Notes: generated from the letters alone by a model not told the origin. Positions 12,178 to 23,334 are shown, counted from the first letter of the stretch. The stretch is DNA of 64,000 nt from Termitomyces sp. T153 (GCA_018296165.2 JACKQL020000076.1:124001-188000); one strand, 5' to 3'. Translations and numbers: made by a program.

Positions 12178-12467
12178 AATGCCACGCGAGGATGGAGAGA
12201 AGCATTGAAGCATCTCGGGAATTCTCAGATTTCCTTGGCTTAGATTGTATGGGATTGATATCGGTACCGATGATGTTTATCTCCATCTACGCGTACCCAA
12301 GACATAGCCAAGACGTGTGTAAAAGTAACTGTCTTGTGTATGGAGATTTTCGTCAAATGTGCCAACGGCCCGCGGAATCCGAACTCCGAACTCGTATAAA
12401 ATGATTGGATGTAATTTGTTTGTCCTTTTACGCGTTTTGCTTTTCTCCATTATAATCTCTCGTCCGC

Positions 12468-14094
12468 ATGAGTGCGCGAACGCCCTTTATGCCAATTGTT
12501 CGCCCTCCTTCGCGCCTTGCTGCTCAGGAAGACACTCAGACTGCTGCTCACTCTCCTTTCACGGTCGATCCCAATAGTCCACTCAATGCTTCTACTGTGC
12601 CCAAGAATCAGGTAGATGCTAATTCTCAGGCAGATGCTACGAAGAATGTCTCTCTCAGCGTCGAAGCCCAACCACTCAACACTTCATCGTTGCTGAAAGG
12701 AAGGAACTCCAATCAGCAAGGCCACAGCCAAAGCTCCACTAGACGGCCCTTTCAGTTTGCACCGGAGAAGGCTCCTATCAGGCCCGGAACTGCTGATCCT
12801 CGTTCAAAACTTGATCAAAAACCGAATCGCAGCAATTCTCTGAATATTCTCGCTCCGATTCCACGTCAAGCACCACGTCCATCTTCACCTAGTCTTTCTA
12901 CCAACTCAGTTTCTGGTATCTTCACGTCTAACGTTCCCCTGCCAATGTTCCGCCTGCCAAACTTGCCCCTTTCGACTCCGAACGATAATCAGTCCAAGAA
13001 CGACACGCATATATCCAACTCAGCTCTCGGATTCCCGTCTTCTAATCCTCATGCTCTTCCCGACATGCAGAAATCTCAACTCCCTAGCCCTCCAAACTCA
13101 CTTCGCTCGCGAGGCGCGCGTAATATCGTCACAACTGACCTGGAAATACCGCCGCCACCGCCACCGTTTACTCTTAACTTCTCAAACTCGAACCAAACAG
13201 GCCCTCAACGTGTGCTTCTCAATCCCGATGGGACGCGTGGGACACTTGCCGATTATACTCCCATTCCTGATGATATGCAATTGACTCTAAACAGGACCAA
13301 TTCTTTACGACTGAAACGTTCTTATCCCGACAGGGAACTTGACTCGGAGCATCAAAATGAGGCGAATGATTTCAAGAGATACAAGAAGGAAGACGTGAGC
13401 GAATTTCTTCTCGTGACTATATGTGCTTAGGTTCCCGTCTATCAGGATGGACATTACCAAAGAGCGAAATCCGTCGCATCTCACCCTTCAAGCCCAGGCA
13501 CCGTTTCGGTCCATTCTTTGAATCAAATTCACACCCCCGACCATTCTCATCGGCACATGAGCCCAATGGATGGCCATGTCAACTATTTTACGAATAACTC
13601 AAGTGGACTCACTCGACTTCTGGGGTGCGAGGTCGATGCCTACGTTGATCACCACGTGGAGCAGTACGAGCAAATCGTTGAGCGGTGGAAAGGCTGTACA
13701 ATGGAGGAGTGGATCGCAGGCGCGGAGGGTACGTTCTGTTGATACCAATCCATGTCTTCTGGAGCCAGCTGTACCTTTTATCCCAGAACAAGCCGCGCGA
13801 TACACCAAGATTCTTGATTTCGCGAGTATCTTTCTAACTTCTTCAACCATGGTACTGACGCCCGAGTGGTTCTAGGTCAAAAATCATATGTCGTCTGTCC
13901 TTTACTTATTTTATGATCCTTGGCATGCTCAGCGTATCAATCAATGTTTTAGGTCTAAGATGAGACTCTTTGCGAGCTTCGACGTCAAGATCGATGGACA
14001 CCAGAATATACTGGCTGATAGGGAAAAAGCTCTCGAAGGGGTAAAAACACGACTGGTGCAACAGAGTGCGCATGCCTTAGGACATGCACGTTGA
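12468..14094 (+). CDS. ECM11-like (C-terminal domain) protein, probable
   Basis: A protein of roughly 475 residues. The first exon (12468 to about 13396) is Ser/Pro/Asn-rich and disordered, starting MSARTPFMPIVRPPSRLAA, with a poly-Pro run and a basic patch (LKRSYPDRELD). Short introns then lead to a conserved-looking C-terminal domain: LTRLLGCEVDAYVDHHVEQY, ERWKGCTMEEWIAGAE, RYTKILDFVKNHM and KMRLFASFDVKIDGHQ, ending GHAR-TGA. This layout, a disordered N-terminus and a helical C-terminus with a Trp/Glu motif, resembles the extracellular mutant protein 11 C-terminal domain; in yeast Ecm11 works in meiotic synaptonemal complex assembly. That assignment is from memory of the family and is moderate. 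The join LDF|VKNHM appears to use a GC-AG intron (donor GCGAGT at about 13822). Confidence 0.6.
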
Positions 14095-15539
14095 ACGCAA
14101 CACAAACTGGCTTTTAGCTCCCCTGTCTAGCTGACGTGCTTCTTCCATCATTGTTCTTTTCCATCGAAATATGAAGCCTTGGGACGTTCTTGTCTTTCTT
14201 TGTGTCTTACTACTGGCTATAATATGATGTGGGTCGATATGATCTCAGCGTCTAAAATACTAGCAAAGACTGCGATATTCTATCATAGATGCCGCTTTGA
14301 AAGGACTTGAAACTTGGGATCTGAGATCTGAGATTCTACTTTCTCGAAAACCTCGAAATGCCGTACCACTGATAATCTGAAATCATCCATCGAAGCAAGA
14401 GGGCTTTCTCGACTCTAATCATCCTGGGCCTGTTGATCTTGAATCTCTTCCTCTGACACGAATGTACACATTCGATGGCATACTCGATATCCAATGCATG
14501 GGAATTGCCGTTATACAGGTTCAAATGACTATCTAAAGCGACAACAGGAAGATCTCATCTACCAACGAGCAAAGCTAATTATGACAATCGTGTCCCCCCG
14601 ATTCTACTATAGCACCACCACGATATGTCTATCTGTCATCTGGCAAGAAATGGAGCGTGGACATTTTGAAAGCTTGGACCCAAGTCATTCGCGAGTATCT
14701 CCTTCAATAAGTCCAGTTTATCTATTTTCTCTCATTCAGAATCACGAAGAGTTCACCTGAAGAGAGATATCGAGAGTCTTCAATTTATGTCCTTAAGCTT
14801 GAATAGTCTTTTCAGCATAGCTTCTTTGCCTCAAGTTCTCCTTCATCGTTTGAAACTGAGGGATTTAATTCTTGGCGCGTGGACATTCAAAGAAGAAGGT
14901 TCAAATTATCTTCTTCATTGATCTTGAGATCTGAAGAGAGCGTAATCAATGTTTTCCCAGTTATCGCATGCGGCGCTCCATAATCGACTTGTAGGTTAGT
15001 AGTACCGATGAGCATGTTCCGTCTTTGAATTCTGTCACTGTCCCAACTGTCAGCGTATTGCTCATAAGGCGACATTAACGTAGAGGGAGTTCCTACGTTT
15101 CCAGATGTTACGCCGATTCGCACTGGTATGATGTGGTGCACTAAATGTCAAAGGAGTTGTAGCGAGGGCATGTATGTACAATTGTAAATTTACCATTCAT
15201 CGTGAGTTTAGATCTCATTATTCCCTTGGATGGCAGTAACGTTCTTCGCTTCGTGAAACGTCTGACACCCAGGACTCCAAATTCCCAAGAAGTAGCGTCG
15301 AGACCTCCGCGTGTCAACTTCTGTATTACGGCAGTTGTTGGATCGCAGGTGTGAACCGTTTTTCAGTTCTTGAACTGCAAGTACATGTGGTACGCCAGCC
15401 CATTGTCAATGTAAGTATATGTAGCTCTTTCCTGAGCCCTTGGTCAAGTAATATTACGTGCACGAGGCGCTTGGCGCCTATGCTGCACGGAACTATCGAC
15501 GGGTACATACATCTACGAGAACTACGGGATTCCTCACCC
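14095..15539 (-). other. Intergenic, with coding-like minus-strand patches near 14.9-15.5 kb
   Basis: 14.1-14.85 kb shows nothing recognisable. From about 15500 down to 14887 the minus strand has open, protein-like stretches in more than one frame. Examples are ELKNGSHLRSNNC, RYFLGIWSPGCQTFHEAKN with VTAIQGNNEI, and a terminal frame reading RIGVTSGNVGTPSTLMSPYE and INEEDNLNLLL-stop at 14887. Possible splice sites exist (a GTAAAT donor and ATTTAG acceptor around 15140-15192), but no single model is free of stops. This could be the 3' remnant of a gene cut by the neighbouring LINE, or chance. Confidence 0.25.
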
Positions 15540-15891
15540 CCCCGCATACGCGGAGAAAGAGTGGGCCGACGCTTCCGAACGTCGTTTAGGCCGCATTCCC
15601 CTGGTAGTCCCGAGTACAGAGGAGAATCGTTGTGTTGTGCCGGGTGGAGGAGCGAACGAGGACTCGCGTGGGCGAGTGAGGATGAGGACGAGCAGGGGAG
15701 CCGTGGTCCCCACCGGGTCAGCTAAGGAAGAGGTTAGTGATGGTGGGAGAGGGCCGAGTGCCGTTAGTAGGTGGGAGTATGTTAGTATTAGTTTGTGTGT
15801 ATGAAATTATAAAGTTTTAGAAGGCACAGCCGAGTGTGGGCGGTTTCGAACATCAGGGTAGAGGCTTTGGGCGCGGAGCGCATTGACGATT

Positions 15892-18800
15892 TTAGCGAGA
15901 GCGTGTGGGCGGGAGTGCAGTTGGATGGAGGGGCGGTGGGGTGGAGGCGGATCGGGCGGCGGGGTCTATGCTGGACGGGAATCGCTTGGTAGCTTCCGTG
16001 AATCTGAATAGGTGTTTGAGAGCAGCCGGGGATGAGAGCAGCAGGGAAATAGACTCAGCTTTACGTTTCAGTGGGCGGACCAAATGTATGTGCCGCTCAT
16101 GTTTGTACTGCGGGCACTGGAACAGGAAGTGTGCGACCGTCTCGACTGTTATGCCCTGACAGTACGGGCAGGTTGGGGACTCTGATCTCCTGATGCGGAA
16201 TAAGTGGTGGTTGAGTGGGAGGTGGCCCGTACGCAGCTGGGTGAGGAGGGCGGAGCGGCGTCGATTGAGGTCGGAGACGAGACGGAGGTAACTTCTAGAG
16301 GGGAGGGTACGGTCGAGGAGTCGGATGAACGGGGATCGCGTTGACTTTTTCCATCTCCTCTTCCATATGACTTGTGAGGCGACGAGGTCGGCTTGGCGGA
16401 TGGCGGTGGTGCTGGTCAGTAAGGGTTCAGTGCGGAGGTATACTGGAAGGTCGTGTGGGGGGCTCAAGGAGCCCATGGCCGCTTCCTTGGCGAGTTTGTC
16501 TGCGCATTTGTTCGGACCAAAGTCAAGGTGTCCAGGTGCCCAGTGGACCTGCAGCTTGATGACGCCCTGGGAACGCAAGTCCTTTTCTCTGCCCGTGCCT
16601 TGCACGGCACGACGTTGGGTCGTGTGGATGAGACGGCCTTGCTTCCTGTGTAGGGCTTCGGCTGCAGAGTGGGCCTTGTCGAGCAGGTGGTGTGCGGGGT
16701 GAGGTCGCTGGTTCTTGAGGGCCTTGATGACCGCTTGACTGTCACTCCCCATGATCGTGGGGCCTCATAGTTGCCGGTTGAGTGTTGAGAGTAGGTGTAG
16801 GCCAAGTGTGAACCCAACTGCCTCCCCTTCATAGACCGTGTGCTCTGCAGCAGAGCCGAGGTGATACCTCAGAGAGGTAACCTCCTCGCCGTCTATGTAC
16901 AGGACAGCCGAGGCTCCAATCCCCCCTTCGAAGCCCGACCCGTTGCAGTAGACTGAGGTCCTTGACTTGTCATGGGCCCTCTGGATGGCCATCAGGGCGG
17001 TCTCCTTTGATGGGGGGATGTGGAAGCTGAAGGCTGGTCGGTAGCTGGGGTGTCGTCGTGTGGGTTCGATGGTCTCCATAGTTGACGGGTTGATGCCTGT
17101 GAAGTGGAATAAGTTGTGTAATGGTGAGCGGTGTCGCTTGACATATTGTCGTGCAGCTGTTCTGACTGGTTTAAACAGGGGGTGGGAGGGAGGTAGCGAT
17201 GCAAGGCGGACGGCCGCCCTTGTCAGTACTTTTTGGAAAAGAAGGTCAACAGGTAACAGGTTTGCATGCACTTCGGTTACATCACCTGCCGTGGTGCTGA
17301 GGGCACCTGTGATGGTCTTGGCGGCCTTCCGTTGGGCTGATGAGAGCTTCCAAGTGGCCGCCACCGAGCCTGTTTTCCGCTGACCACCTGTGCCATCAGA
17401 GACACCAGTGTACCAAACATCTGCGGCATATGTAAAGGCCGGCACCGCGACCGTGTTGTAAAGCTGCCGGACGCGGTGAGGGGGCATGCCTCCAGAGACT
17501 CTGGAGAGTCTAGACACTTGGTTTGTCCACCATACGGCGCTCGCCGTCACTCTCTGGATATGTGCCGACCAACGTAGTTTGGGGTCAAAGACCACCCCGA
17601 GGTATTTGTAAGTCTGGACAGTGTCGACCGTCTGCGTGGTGATTGAGCTGTCAGCATTCGTACGGCGGAGCGTCAGGTCAGTGGGGGGGGGGGTCATGGT
17701 GGGAGCGAGGAAAATTCATAAGAGCTAGTTTGGTTAGTTCAAAGGGGGAGTGGTGTTGGATGGACCAGTCGAACCTGCCTCTGGCACGTTCCATCATGTC
17801 AGCAATGATAGTGTGGGTCTCCGTCAGAGACTTGGCTACCGCTAGAAACATCACATCGTCGACGAAGCCAGACATGAGTTCTGACTTATTCACGATCAAT
17901 GCAGTCCCTATGAGGGGGGCATTGTAAAAGGCGTAATAGATCATCGACAAGGGGCAGCCTTGAGTGGTGCCGTTGGTGATGTCGATCCAGTCCGACGTGA
18001 AGTTGTCAAACGTCAAACGAGTGCGTCTGTTGGAGAGCATACGCTCTGCCAGGCAGACATAGGCAGAGGGAACACTGCATTCCTTCATGTTGTGCAAGAG
18101 GCAGCTCGTGACTGTGTTGGGGAAAGCCCCTTGGACGTCAAGGAAGAGGGCAGTCGCTACTTTACCTGTTCGCCATGCATCCTTGATCCTTGAGACCACC
18201 AGATGCATGGCGTCAGACATGTTGCGTCCTGGTCGGCCGCCGAACTGCCCAGGAGGGAACATGCCATGTTTTTCTGCTAAGTGCGAAAGGTCAGCAGCAA
18301 CCAAGGTGGACAAGAGTTTTCCAATGGTATTGAGAAGACCAATGGGTCAGTATGCCTTCGCGACATTGTAGGCGGGTTTCCCTGGTTTGCGCAGGACGAG
18401 AGTTGTTGATTCCAGCCAGCTGGAATGGTAGACGTCCAGTTCAAAGACTGCTCTGAAAATGAAGTAAAAGTGGTCGAGGAGAGTCTCGGCGCAGCGCTTA
18501 AGAACAATGTTTGGAATACCATCTGGGCCAGCCGCCTTGAGCGGTGGTAGTCCCCCAATAGCGGCAGCTATGCGGTCCCGGGTGAAGAAGGGGGAGTCTG
18601 GGAGCGGCAAGGGATAGGCAGTGTGGGGTATGGAGGGAGAAGCGGGAGGAGGAGGAAAGAAAGACTCAGCTAGAGCATTGGCCTTCTCTCCATTGGTGGA
18701 TGCTGTGAGCTGGGCGCCGTTGACCTCGACCTTGAGATCTGGGACCCTGTCGCGAGCAAAGTCGGTTGGCTCGTTGACGACGTATTTGTTCGCCAGGTAA

Positions 18801-19972
18801 ATCTGGCGCGCGTCAATGTTCTCCAGCCATTCCCTCCAATGTGTCTCTTTGGCCAGACGGATTGCGGAGTCCATCTTGCGTGCGAGGCGGGAGGCTTCAG
18901 CAATGGATGGGTGATTGGGGACGTCGCAATGCTTGAAAGCCTGGTTGCAGGCCCTGTGCCTCTGGGCCTTGAGCCGTTTGAGGTCATCATTCCACCACTG
19001 TTTGGTGTGTGGGCAGGGTTTCCAGAGAGGGACAACGTCATCTCTGGCCACAATCTCCTGGATGATGGAAGAGAGGTCAGAGACTTTTCGGTCAAAGGCC
19101 TCAGCTGTGGTTAGGTGTATGGCGGGGGAGCGAGAGTTCAGCTGCTCCGTCAGAGCTTCGCTGAAGGCTGTCCAGTCCACGGCCCTAAAGTCCCTTGAGG
19201 GAGGTGCGGAGGACCAAGGTACTGGCAGTTCTATCTCGGTGATGATCGGGAGGTGGTCAGCAAGGGAGGGACGGAGAGAGGCATCTATGTCACAGAAAAT
19301 AATAGGATCCACATCCGAATGTGTTCTCCAGACATTGTCTGGACGAGTCCATCGGTTGGCAGAAGTCTGCAGTGTGGGTATACCTGGCAGCAGTGCCAAC
19401 TCCATGTCATAATCAGACAGGAGGTCAAGGAGAGGCTGGATGAAGTCTCGAGGGGTGAGGAGGTGGCGATTATCAACAGGCTCCCAGAGTGGGTGGTGGC
19501 GGTTGAAGTCGCCCAGCCATACCATATGATCCCCTGGAGAGGGGCGGGCAAGATGAAGGGAGGAGGACAGAAAGGAAGAAAGAGAGAATAACACCTTGTT
19601 GTGGGTGCAGTTGTTGTACACGTTGAAGAGAGATAGGTGTCCAAATTCGCCAGTGAATCGGACAGCCGTGATGTCTGTGGAGTGAATGGTCAGCTGGGTA
19701 TATGTGTCTGTGGAGATGTTAGCGTTGATTAGGAGTATAGACTGCATACGAGAGCTTCCATCCCGTTGGTGATCTGAGGGGTAGAGGACTCTCCAGTGTC
19801 TGTTTGCTTTCGTGTTGCCCACACGGTCAAGGAATGGCTCCTGAATGGCGAGCACATCCCAGTCCTCAGGGCGGGCCGCAGCCAGAACCTCCGCTTGCAT
19901 GGTGTCAGACTTGCGAGTGTTTTGCTGCCAGATGTGTAGTTTGCCGGGTGCTCTGGATGGACGGCAGTTCAT
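15892..19972 (-). pseudogene. LINE ORF2: AP endonuclease / reverse transcriptase / RNase H, disrupted
   Basis: Domains in order: AP endonuclease (LAIQEPFLD, VWLGDFNRHHPLWEP, LADHLPIITE); reverse transcriptase (KAAGPDGIPN, GQFGGRPGRNMSDA, ATALFLDVQGAF, TTQGCPLSMIYYAF and the catalytic box GFVDDVMFLA); RNase H (VYCNGSGFEGG, EGEAVGF, MGSDSQAVIKAL, HWAPGHLDFG); then a Cys/His C-terminus with CPYCQG and HFLFQCPQY. Three lesions are visible. A TGA at 18347-18349 sits where the family has Arg (AKAY-stop-PIGLLNT). A frameshift lies at a run of eleven G (17683-17693) and joins SHHDPPP to TDLTLRR. A TGA at 16765-16767 sits between LNRQL and GPTIMGSD. Otherwise the frame is continuous over four kilobases, so decay is recent, or one lesion is a sequencing error. 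The first RNase H catalytic Asp reads Asn (CNGSG). Confidence 0.9.
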
Positions 19973-20091
19973 TAATTCAACGGGTAGGAAGAGACTTCAC
20001 CTCCACTGTTTTTTGGGCCCCCCTGCTGGGATGTGAAACCGAAGTCGTCAAGGTTGCCCATGTGGCTTGGAGCCCTGGAGCTGGCCTGGGT

Positions 20092-21792
20092 TCATTGCGT
20101 CGGGGGCTGAGGTCGGGTAGGCTTGGTCCGTGGTGGAGGAGGTTGCAACAGGGACTGCAATATAGGGAACAGCAGGGGCGTTGCAAGGGGGCGAGTGAGC
20201 TCGGAGGCTGGCTTGGGAGCTTGCTTAGGCGGGGCTGTTATCCACGTCAGAGGGTTGTCCGTCGGGAAGTATGGCATGCGGTTTTCTGGGAACCTAGAAT
20301 CCAGCTCAGCACAGCGACGCAGGAATTCAGGGCAGCTGCGGTCCGTGCTCATATGGGCAGAATCTGGACCGCACGATACACACCTATATTTCACTGCTTT
20401 ACACGTGCTTGCTGAGTGGTCCTTGTCGGTGCAGTTAGCGCAGCAGCTGTCCTCTTTGCATTCTTTGCGGATGTGGCCGTATTTGTGGCAGTTGCCGCAT
20501 CGTATGGGCTCGCGGACGTCCTTTTGAATAGGGACTTGACGGCCCCCGATGAAGATTTGTTTCTTGATCAAGGCGTTGGCTGTCACGGCGTTGTTGCATA
20601 CGATCTTGAGAGAGGCAACTGATTGCTTCGGGGATCGTAGATCCAGACGTTTGAGCCACAGTGCCAAAGAGATGGTGTTGGACTTCAGGCCGTTCTCGAG
20701 TTCGATCGTGCGGAGGCAGTTGACGTCGTCAGGGTTGAAGGATCCCTTGCATGGGACAAAGCGTGCGATGAGGTTGAAGGCCTTGTCAACTATACTTACC
20801 CCGTCCCCAAAGATGGCTGTGAAAAGGATCCATTTGGTAGTCATGTACTGACGGAATCTGGAAGCAGAGTTAGCTGTGTCGAATTCGGCGAGGTATGCAC
20901 TGCCGCCTAGTGACTTCAGTCCTATTGCGTGAGTGTGTGGGGTGGTCACGTCGATTTCCCCGTCCTCAGTTTGACAGATAGTGGTGGCATTCTTGTCCAG
21001 TCGTTTTAGGATCTTGTTGAGGCTGTCCTGGAGTTTTGAGGATCCTGAGGCTGTGAAGTTGGTGGGTGCGTCGGTGTTGAGGGGGTCGAATCGAATGAGG
21101 ACTGTTCGTGCATCCCAGAGGGATCGTTGCTGAATGCGGGACACGTCTTCAGGTGATAGATCGTTTGTAGGTGCGTTGCGGGTGATGGGTGCAGGGGTGG
21201 TGGTCTTGGGGGCGGTTTTGGCTATTGATGCCCAGGACGGGGCAGAGGCATCAACGGAGGTGGGAGGGGGGCTCGTGAGTTTGGACGCCAAAGCGCCCAG
21301 CGAGGAGGATACCCCCTCAAGCATCTCGGATGTAGCCTTGAGCGCGAGGGTCGACTCGGCGCGTTTGGCGTCATTGGCAGCGAGGAAATTGGCTGTGAAG
21401 CCGAGTTTCTCTACTAGACCCTCAATACGACCGAGGGCCTTCGCCGCCACTGCGTCGGCCAGGGTGTCCGAGACGCAATCTGTGATATCAGCATCCAGAA
21501 GGAATGCTACTGCCAGTGCCGCATTTCTGAGCTCTGGGAGTTTGGATGTGAGTGCGGCGGTCGCAAGGATGTTCACGAGTTTGGTGCGGTCGTACGGGTC
21601 TGCAGCTAGTATCCAGCTTCTCGATTCAAGCCACTTGCGGGCATCCTGCGCCGATTTGATCAGACCACTATCGACAGCCATCAGGGTCTTCAGGTTGGAA
21701 TGGGTCGGAAGGGGGCGCGAGCGATCCGGGGTCCCACCTGGGCTGGGACCGCCGGGGGGGGGCCTGGACAATAACCTCGAGGTCGAAGTCAT
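20092..21792 (-). CDS. LINE ORF1, Gag-like nucleic-acid-binding protein
   Basis: An uninterrupted frame of 566 codons from ATG 21792. The N-terminal third is Ala/Leu-rich and helical, followed by a Ser/Pro/Thr linker and a middle domain with WILFTAIFGDGVSIVDKAFN. The C-terminal region has three zinc knuckles: CGNCHKYGHIRKEC and CANCTDKDHSASTC (both Cx2Cx4Hx4C) and CVSCGPDSAHMSTDRSC. After these the protein is Pro-rich. In LINEs of this type ORF1 binds the element RNA and forms the ribonucleoprotein. It lies about 120 bp upstream of ORF2 in the same orientation. It shows no stop or frameshift, unlike ORF2. Confidence 0.88.
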   Translation of the reverse strand: MTSTSRLLSRPPPGGPSPGGTPDRSRPLPTHSNLKTLMAVDSGLIKSAQDARKWLESRSWILAADPYDRTKLVNILATAALTSKLPELRNAALAVAFLLDADITDCVSDTLADAVAAKALGRIEGLVEKLGFTANFLAANDAKRAESTLALKATSEMLEGVSSSLGALASKLTSPPPTSVDASAPSWASIAKTAPKTTTPAPITRNAPTNDLSPEDVSRIQQRSLWDARTVLIRFDPLNTDAPTNFTASGSSKLQDSLNKILKRLDKNATTICQTEDGEIDVTTPHTHAIGLKSLGGSAYLAEFDTANSASRFRQYMTTKWILFTAIFGDGVSIVDKAFNLIARFVPCKGSFNPDDVNCLRTIELENGLKSNTISLALWLKRLDLRSPKQSVASLKIVCNNAVTANALIKKQIFIGGRQVPIQKDVREPIRCGNCHKYGHIRKECKEDSCCANCTDKDHSASTCKAVKYRCVSCGPDSAHMSTDRSCPEFLRRCAELDSRFPENRMPYFPTDNPLTWITAPPKQAPKPASELTRPLATPLLFPILQSLLQPPPPRTKPTRPQPPTQ

Positions 21793-21959
21793 TGCGAGGC
21801 TGAGTGGAGGCGATAGGGGAGAGAGAGAGACAAGCTTAGGAAGTGCTCGGAGGCAGCTGGAGGCTGACGAGCACGGGAGAAAAAGGTATATACGCTAGCT
21901 ACAACCTAAAAACTACCAGGACCCCGGAAGGGATTGCGGTGGTTATAGATCAAGAAGCG

Positions 21960-22058
21960 NNNNNNNNNNNNNNNNNNNNNNNNNNNNNNNNNNNNNNNNN
22001 NNNNNNNNNNNNNNNNNNNNNNNNNNNNNNNNNNNNNNNNNNNNNNNNNNNNNNNNNN
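21960..22058. other. Assembly gap, 99 N
   Basis: A run of 99 N at the 5' side of the LINE. The true 5' end of the element, any target-site duplication and any interrupted host exon could lie inside or be collapsed by this gap; the real length is unknown. Confidence 1.
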
Positions 22059-22884
22059 CTTCCCCTGCAGGTTCCTTTTCTATATCAGGTACGGTCCGGG
22101 ACGGCCAGGAACATCCGACGGAGCACGAACGGTGGACGTGCCTTCTCTGACCGTGTCGGCGATTTCAAATACAGCGCGCTTCAATATCATTATTGAGTTC
22201 AATCCATATGCAGAACTCATCTAACTTAGGCTCCGAGTCCTCGTGGCGATCCAGAGTATCGTGGATTTGATGGAGTAATGCATGCAAGTGAATACATAAT
22301 TTCAAGGTTTGTTCCCCATAGGTGTCCTTGACTGAAGGAAATTAAAGAATTACCCTGGGACTGCCAAAAAAAAATACATGACAGCTATTATGGGGCGCTG
22401 ATGCATCACTGATGGGTGGTTCTTTGTTATGAGCCCGTCCTATTGTAACATCGACTCAAAAATTATCCTAAGATACATACAATTTCAGCTCTCAAGTCAG
22501 GGTAAGTCAGGGCCCTTCCTCAATATCCTAACTTGCTTCTGCCAGCGAGCTCTCAAAAGCCTTCGATCCATTCCCTCTTCAATAAGTACTCAGATAAGAC
22601 CGGTATATATCTGAGAACGTCTATTATTGCTATGCAATGGAAAGTAATATGTCTCCGCCACATCTCATATCTAGGGTCAACGGTGTGTAAACCATCTCCA
22701 TACTAATTCAAAATTATATTCGAAGTTGCTTAGAACATCGCTTATCGTGCGCAATTTTTGACAGGTTTATGATGAGGTTTTATCTATCCAAATGTAGAAA
22801 TGGGAATGCGCCCTAAAATCCAGGCAGAGAGATCTCCAAAGCCCAGTTCAGCAACTAGTTTCACTTCTCTCTACCACCGTCAAC
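22059..22884. other. Gap-flanking intergenic region with one coding-like minus-strand patch
   Basis: Immediately right of the N gap, the minus strand reads a 36-codon frame from ATG 22190: RAVFEIADTVREGTST, then VRAPSDVPGRPGP, to a TAG at 22080. It could be a first exon, since GTACCT could be a donor after PGP. The rest, about 22200-22880, is AT-rich and is presumably the promoter region of the hydrophobin gene; I see no gene in it. Confidence 0.3.
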
Positions 22885-23334
22885 ATGTTTGCTCGCCTCT
22901 CCGCTGCCATTGTCCTTGCTCTCCCTTTGCTCGCTGCCGCCACTTGCAGTTCCGGACAACCGCAGTGCTGCAACAGCCTCCTTGATGTGAGTGGATAGAC
23001 TATGGCTCCACTGAAGTGTTTTTGATGCACTGGCAGGCCACGACCGATGGAGTTGCTCAATTCTTGGAAAATCTTCTCGGTGTTGATGTGCAGAGTATTA
23101 TTGGCCTTGTCGGATGTGCGTTCATGTTTTCCGACGATAGTTCATCGGTTTGATTCATTATTTCAGTGACCTGCGGTCCCTTATCTGCAGGATGCACCCA
23201 GCAAAACGTTTGCTGCTCGAACAACAATTTCGTAAGTTCTGAGCCCTTCCTTCCTTTAATGATCTAGCTAATTCTTTGCTGTTTAGAACGGTCTCGTTGC
23301 ACTTGGATGCACTCCTATAAATGTCGGCCTCTAA
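22885..23334 (+). CDS. Class I hydrophobin
   Basis: A small secreted surface-active protein of about 98 residues; hydrophobins coat aerial hyphae and fruiting bodies. Signal peptide MFARLSAAIVLALPLLAAA. The eight-Cys pattern is complete: TCSSG, QCCNS, TCGP, GCTQ, VCCSN, GCTP. There are three introns: after SLLD (donor GTGAGT), within GL/TCGP, and after NNNF (donor GTAAGT). The final exon is NGLVALGCTPINVGL then TAA at 23332-23334. The exon structure is the same as the hydrophobin at 48178-48643. It is convergent with the LRR/SAP gene, whose stop is about 430 bp away. Confidence 0.95.

Larger units (their letters stand above)
7804..12467. other. 4.7-kb stretch without a convincing gene
   Basis: No frame here shows conserved protein motifs. 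7.8-10.4 kb is anonymous sequence with only short chance ORFs on both strands. 10.48-11.4 kb is pyrimidine-rich and holds several AG|...|GT-bounded segments (around 10581-10653, 11080-11130 and 11296-11392). This could be a spliced non-coding transcript or a small gene. The minisatellite at 12034-12177 and the promoter of the ECM11-like gene occupy the right end. Confidence 0.5.
15540..21959 (-). mobile_element. Non-LTR retrotransposon (LINE, Tad1/I-like), minus strand
   Basis: A two-ORF LINE of about 6.4 kb. ORF1 (21792-20092) is a Gag-like protein with CCHC knuckles. ORF2 (19972-15892) carries an APE-type endonuclease, reverse transcriptase and RNase H, in the order known for fungal Tad1/I-type elements. 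Base composition is markedly G-rich on the plus strand compared with the flanks. A 3' untranslated region of about 350 bp lies left of ORF2, and the 5' UTR runs into the N gap. I could not see a poly-A or simple-repeat tail or a target-site duplication, so both ends are approximate. ORF2 is disrupted (see its entry), so this copy is probably not autonomous. Confidence 0.9.

Noticed and set aside
11988..12286. Minus- and plus-strand ORFs with repeated NKWNRV- or QSGTVSFTQ-like units
   Set aside because: They are translations of the 26-27 bp minisatellite, open only because the unit lacks stops in some frames.
15351..15725. 124-codon plus-strand ORF at the left edge of the LINE
   Set aside because: Spans the LINE 3' UTR and flank, opposite to the element, with no motif; the G-rich composition explains the open frame.
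21134..21898. 254-codon plus-strand ORF opposite LINE ORF1
   Set aside because: Antisense shadow of the ORF1 frame; Ala/Ser-rich with no independent support.
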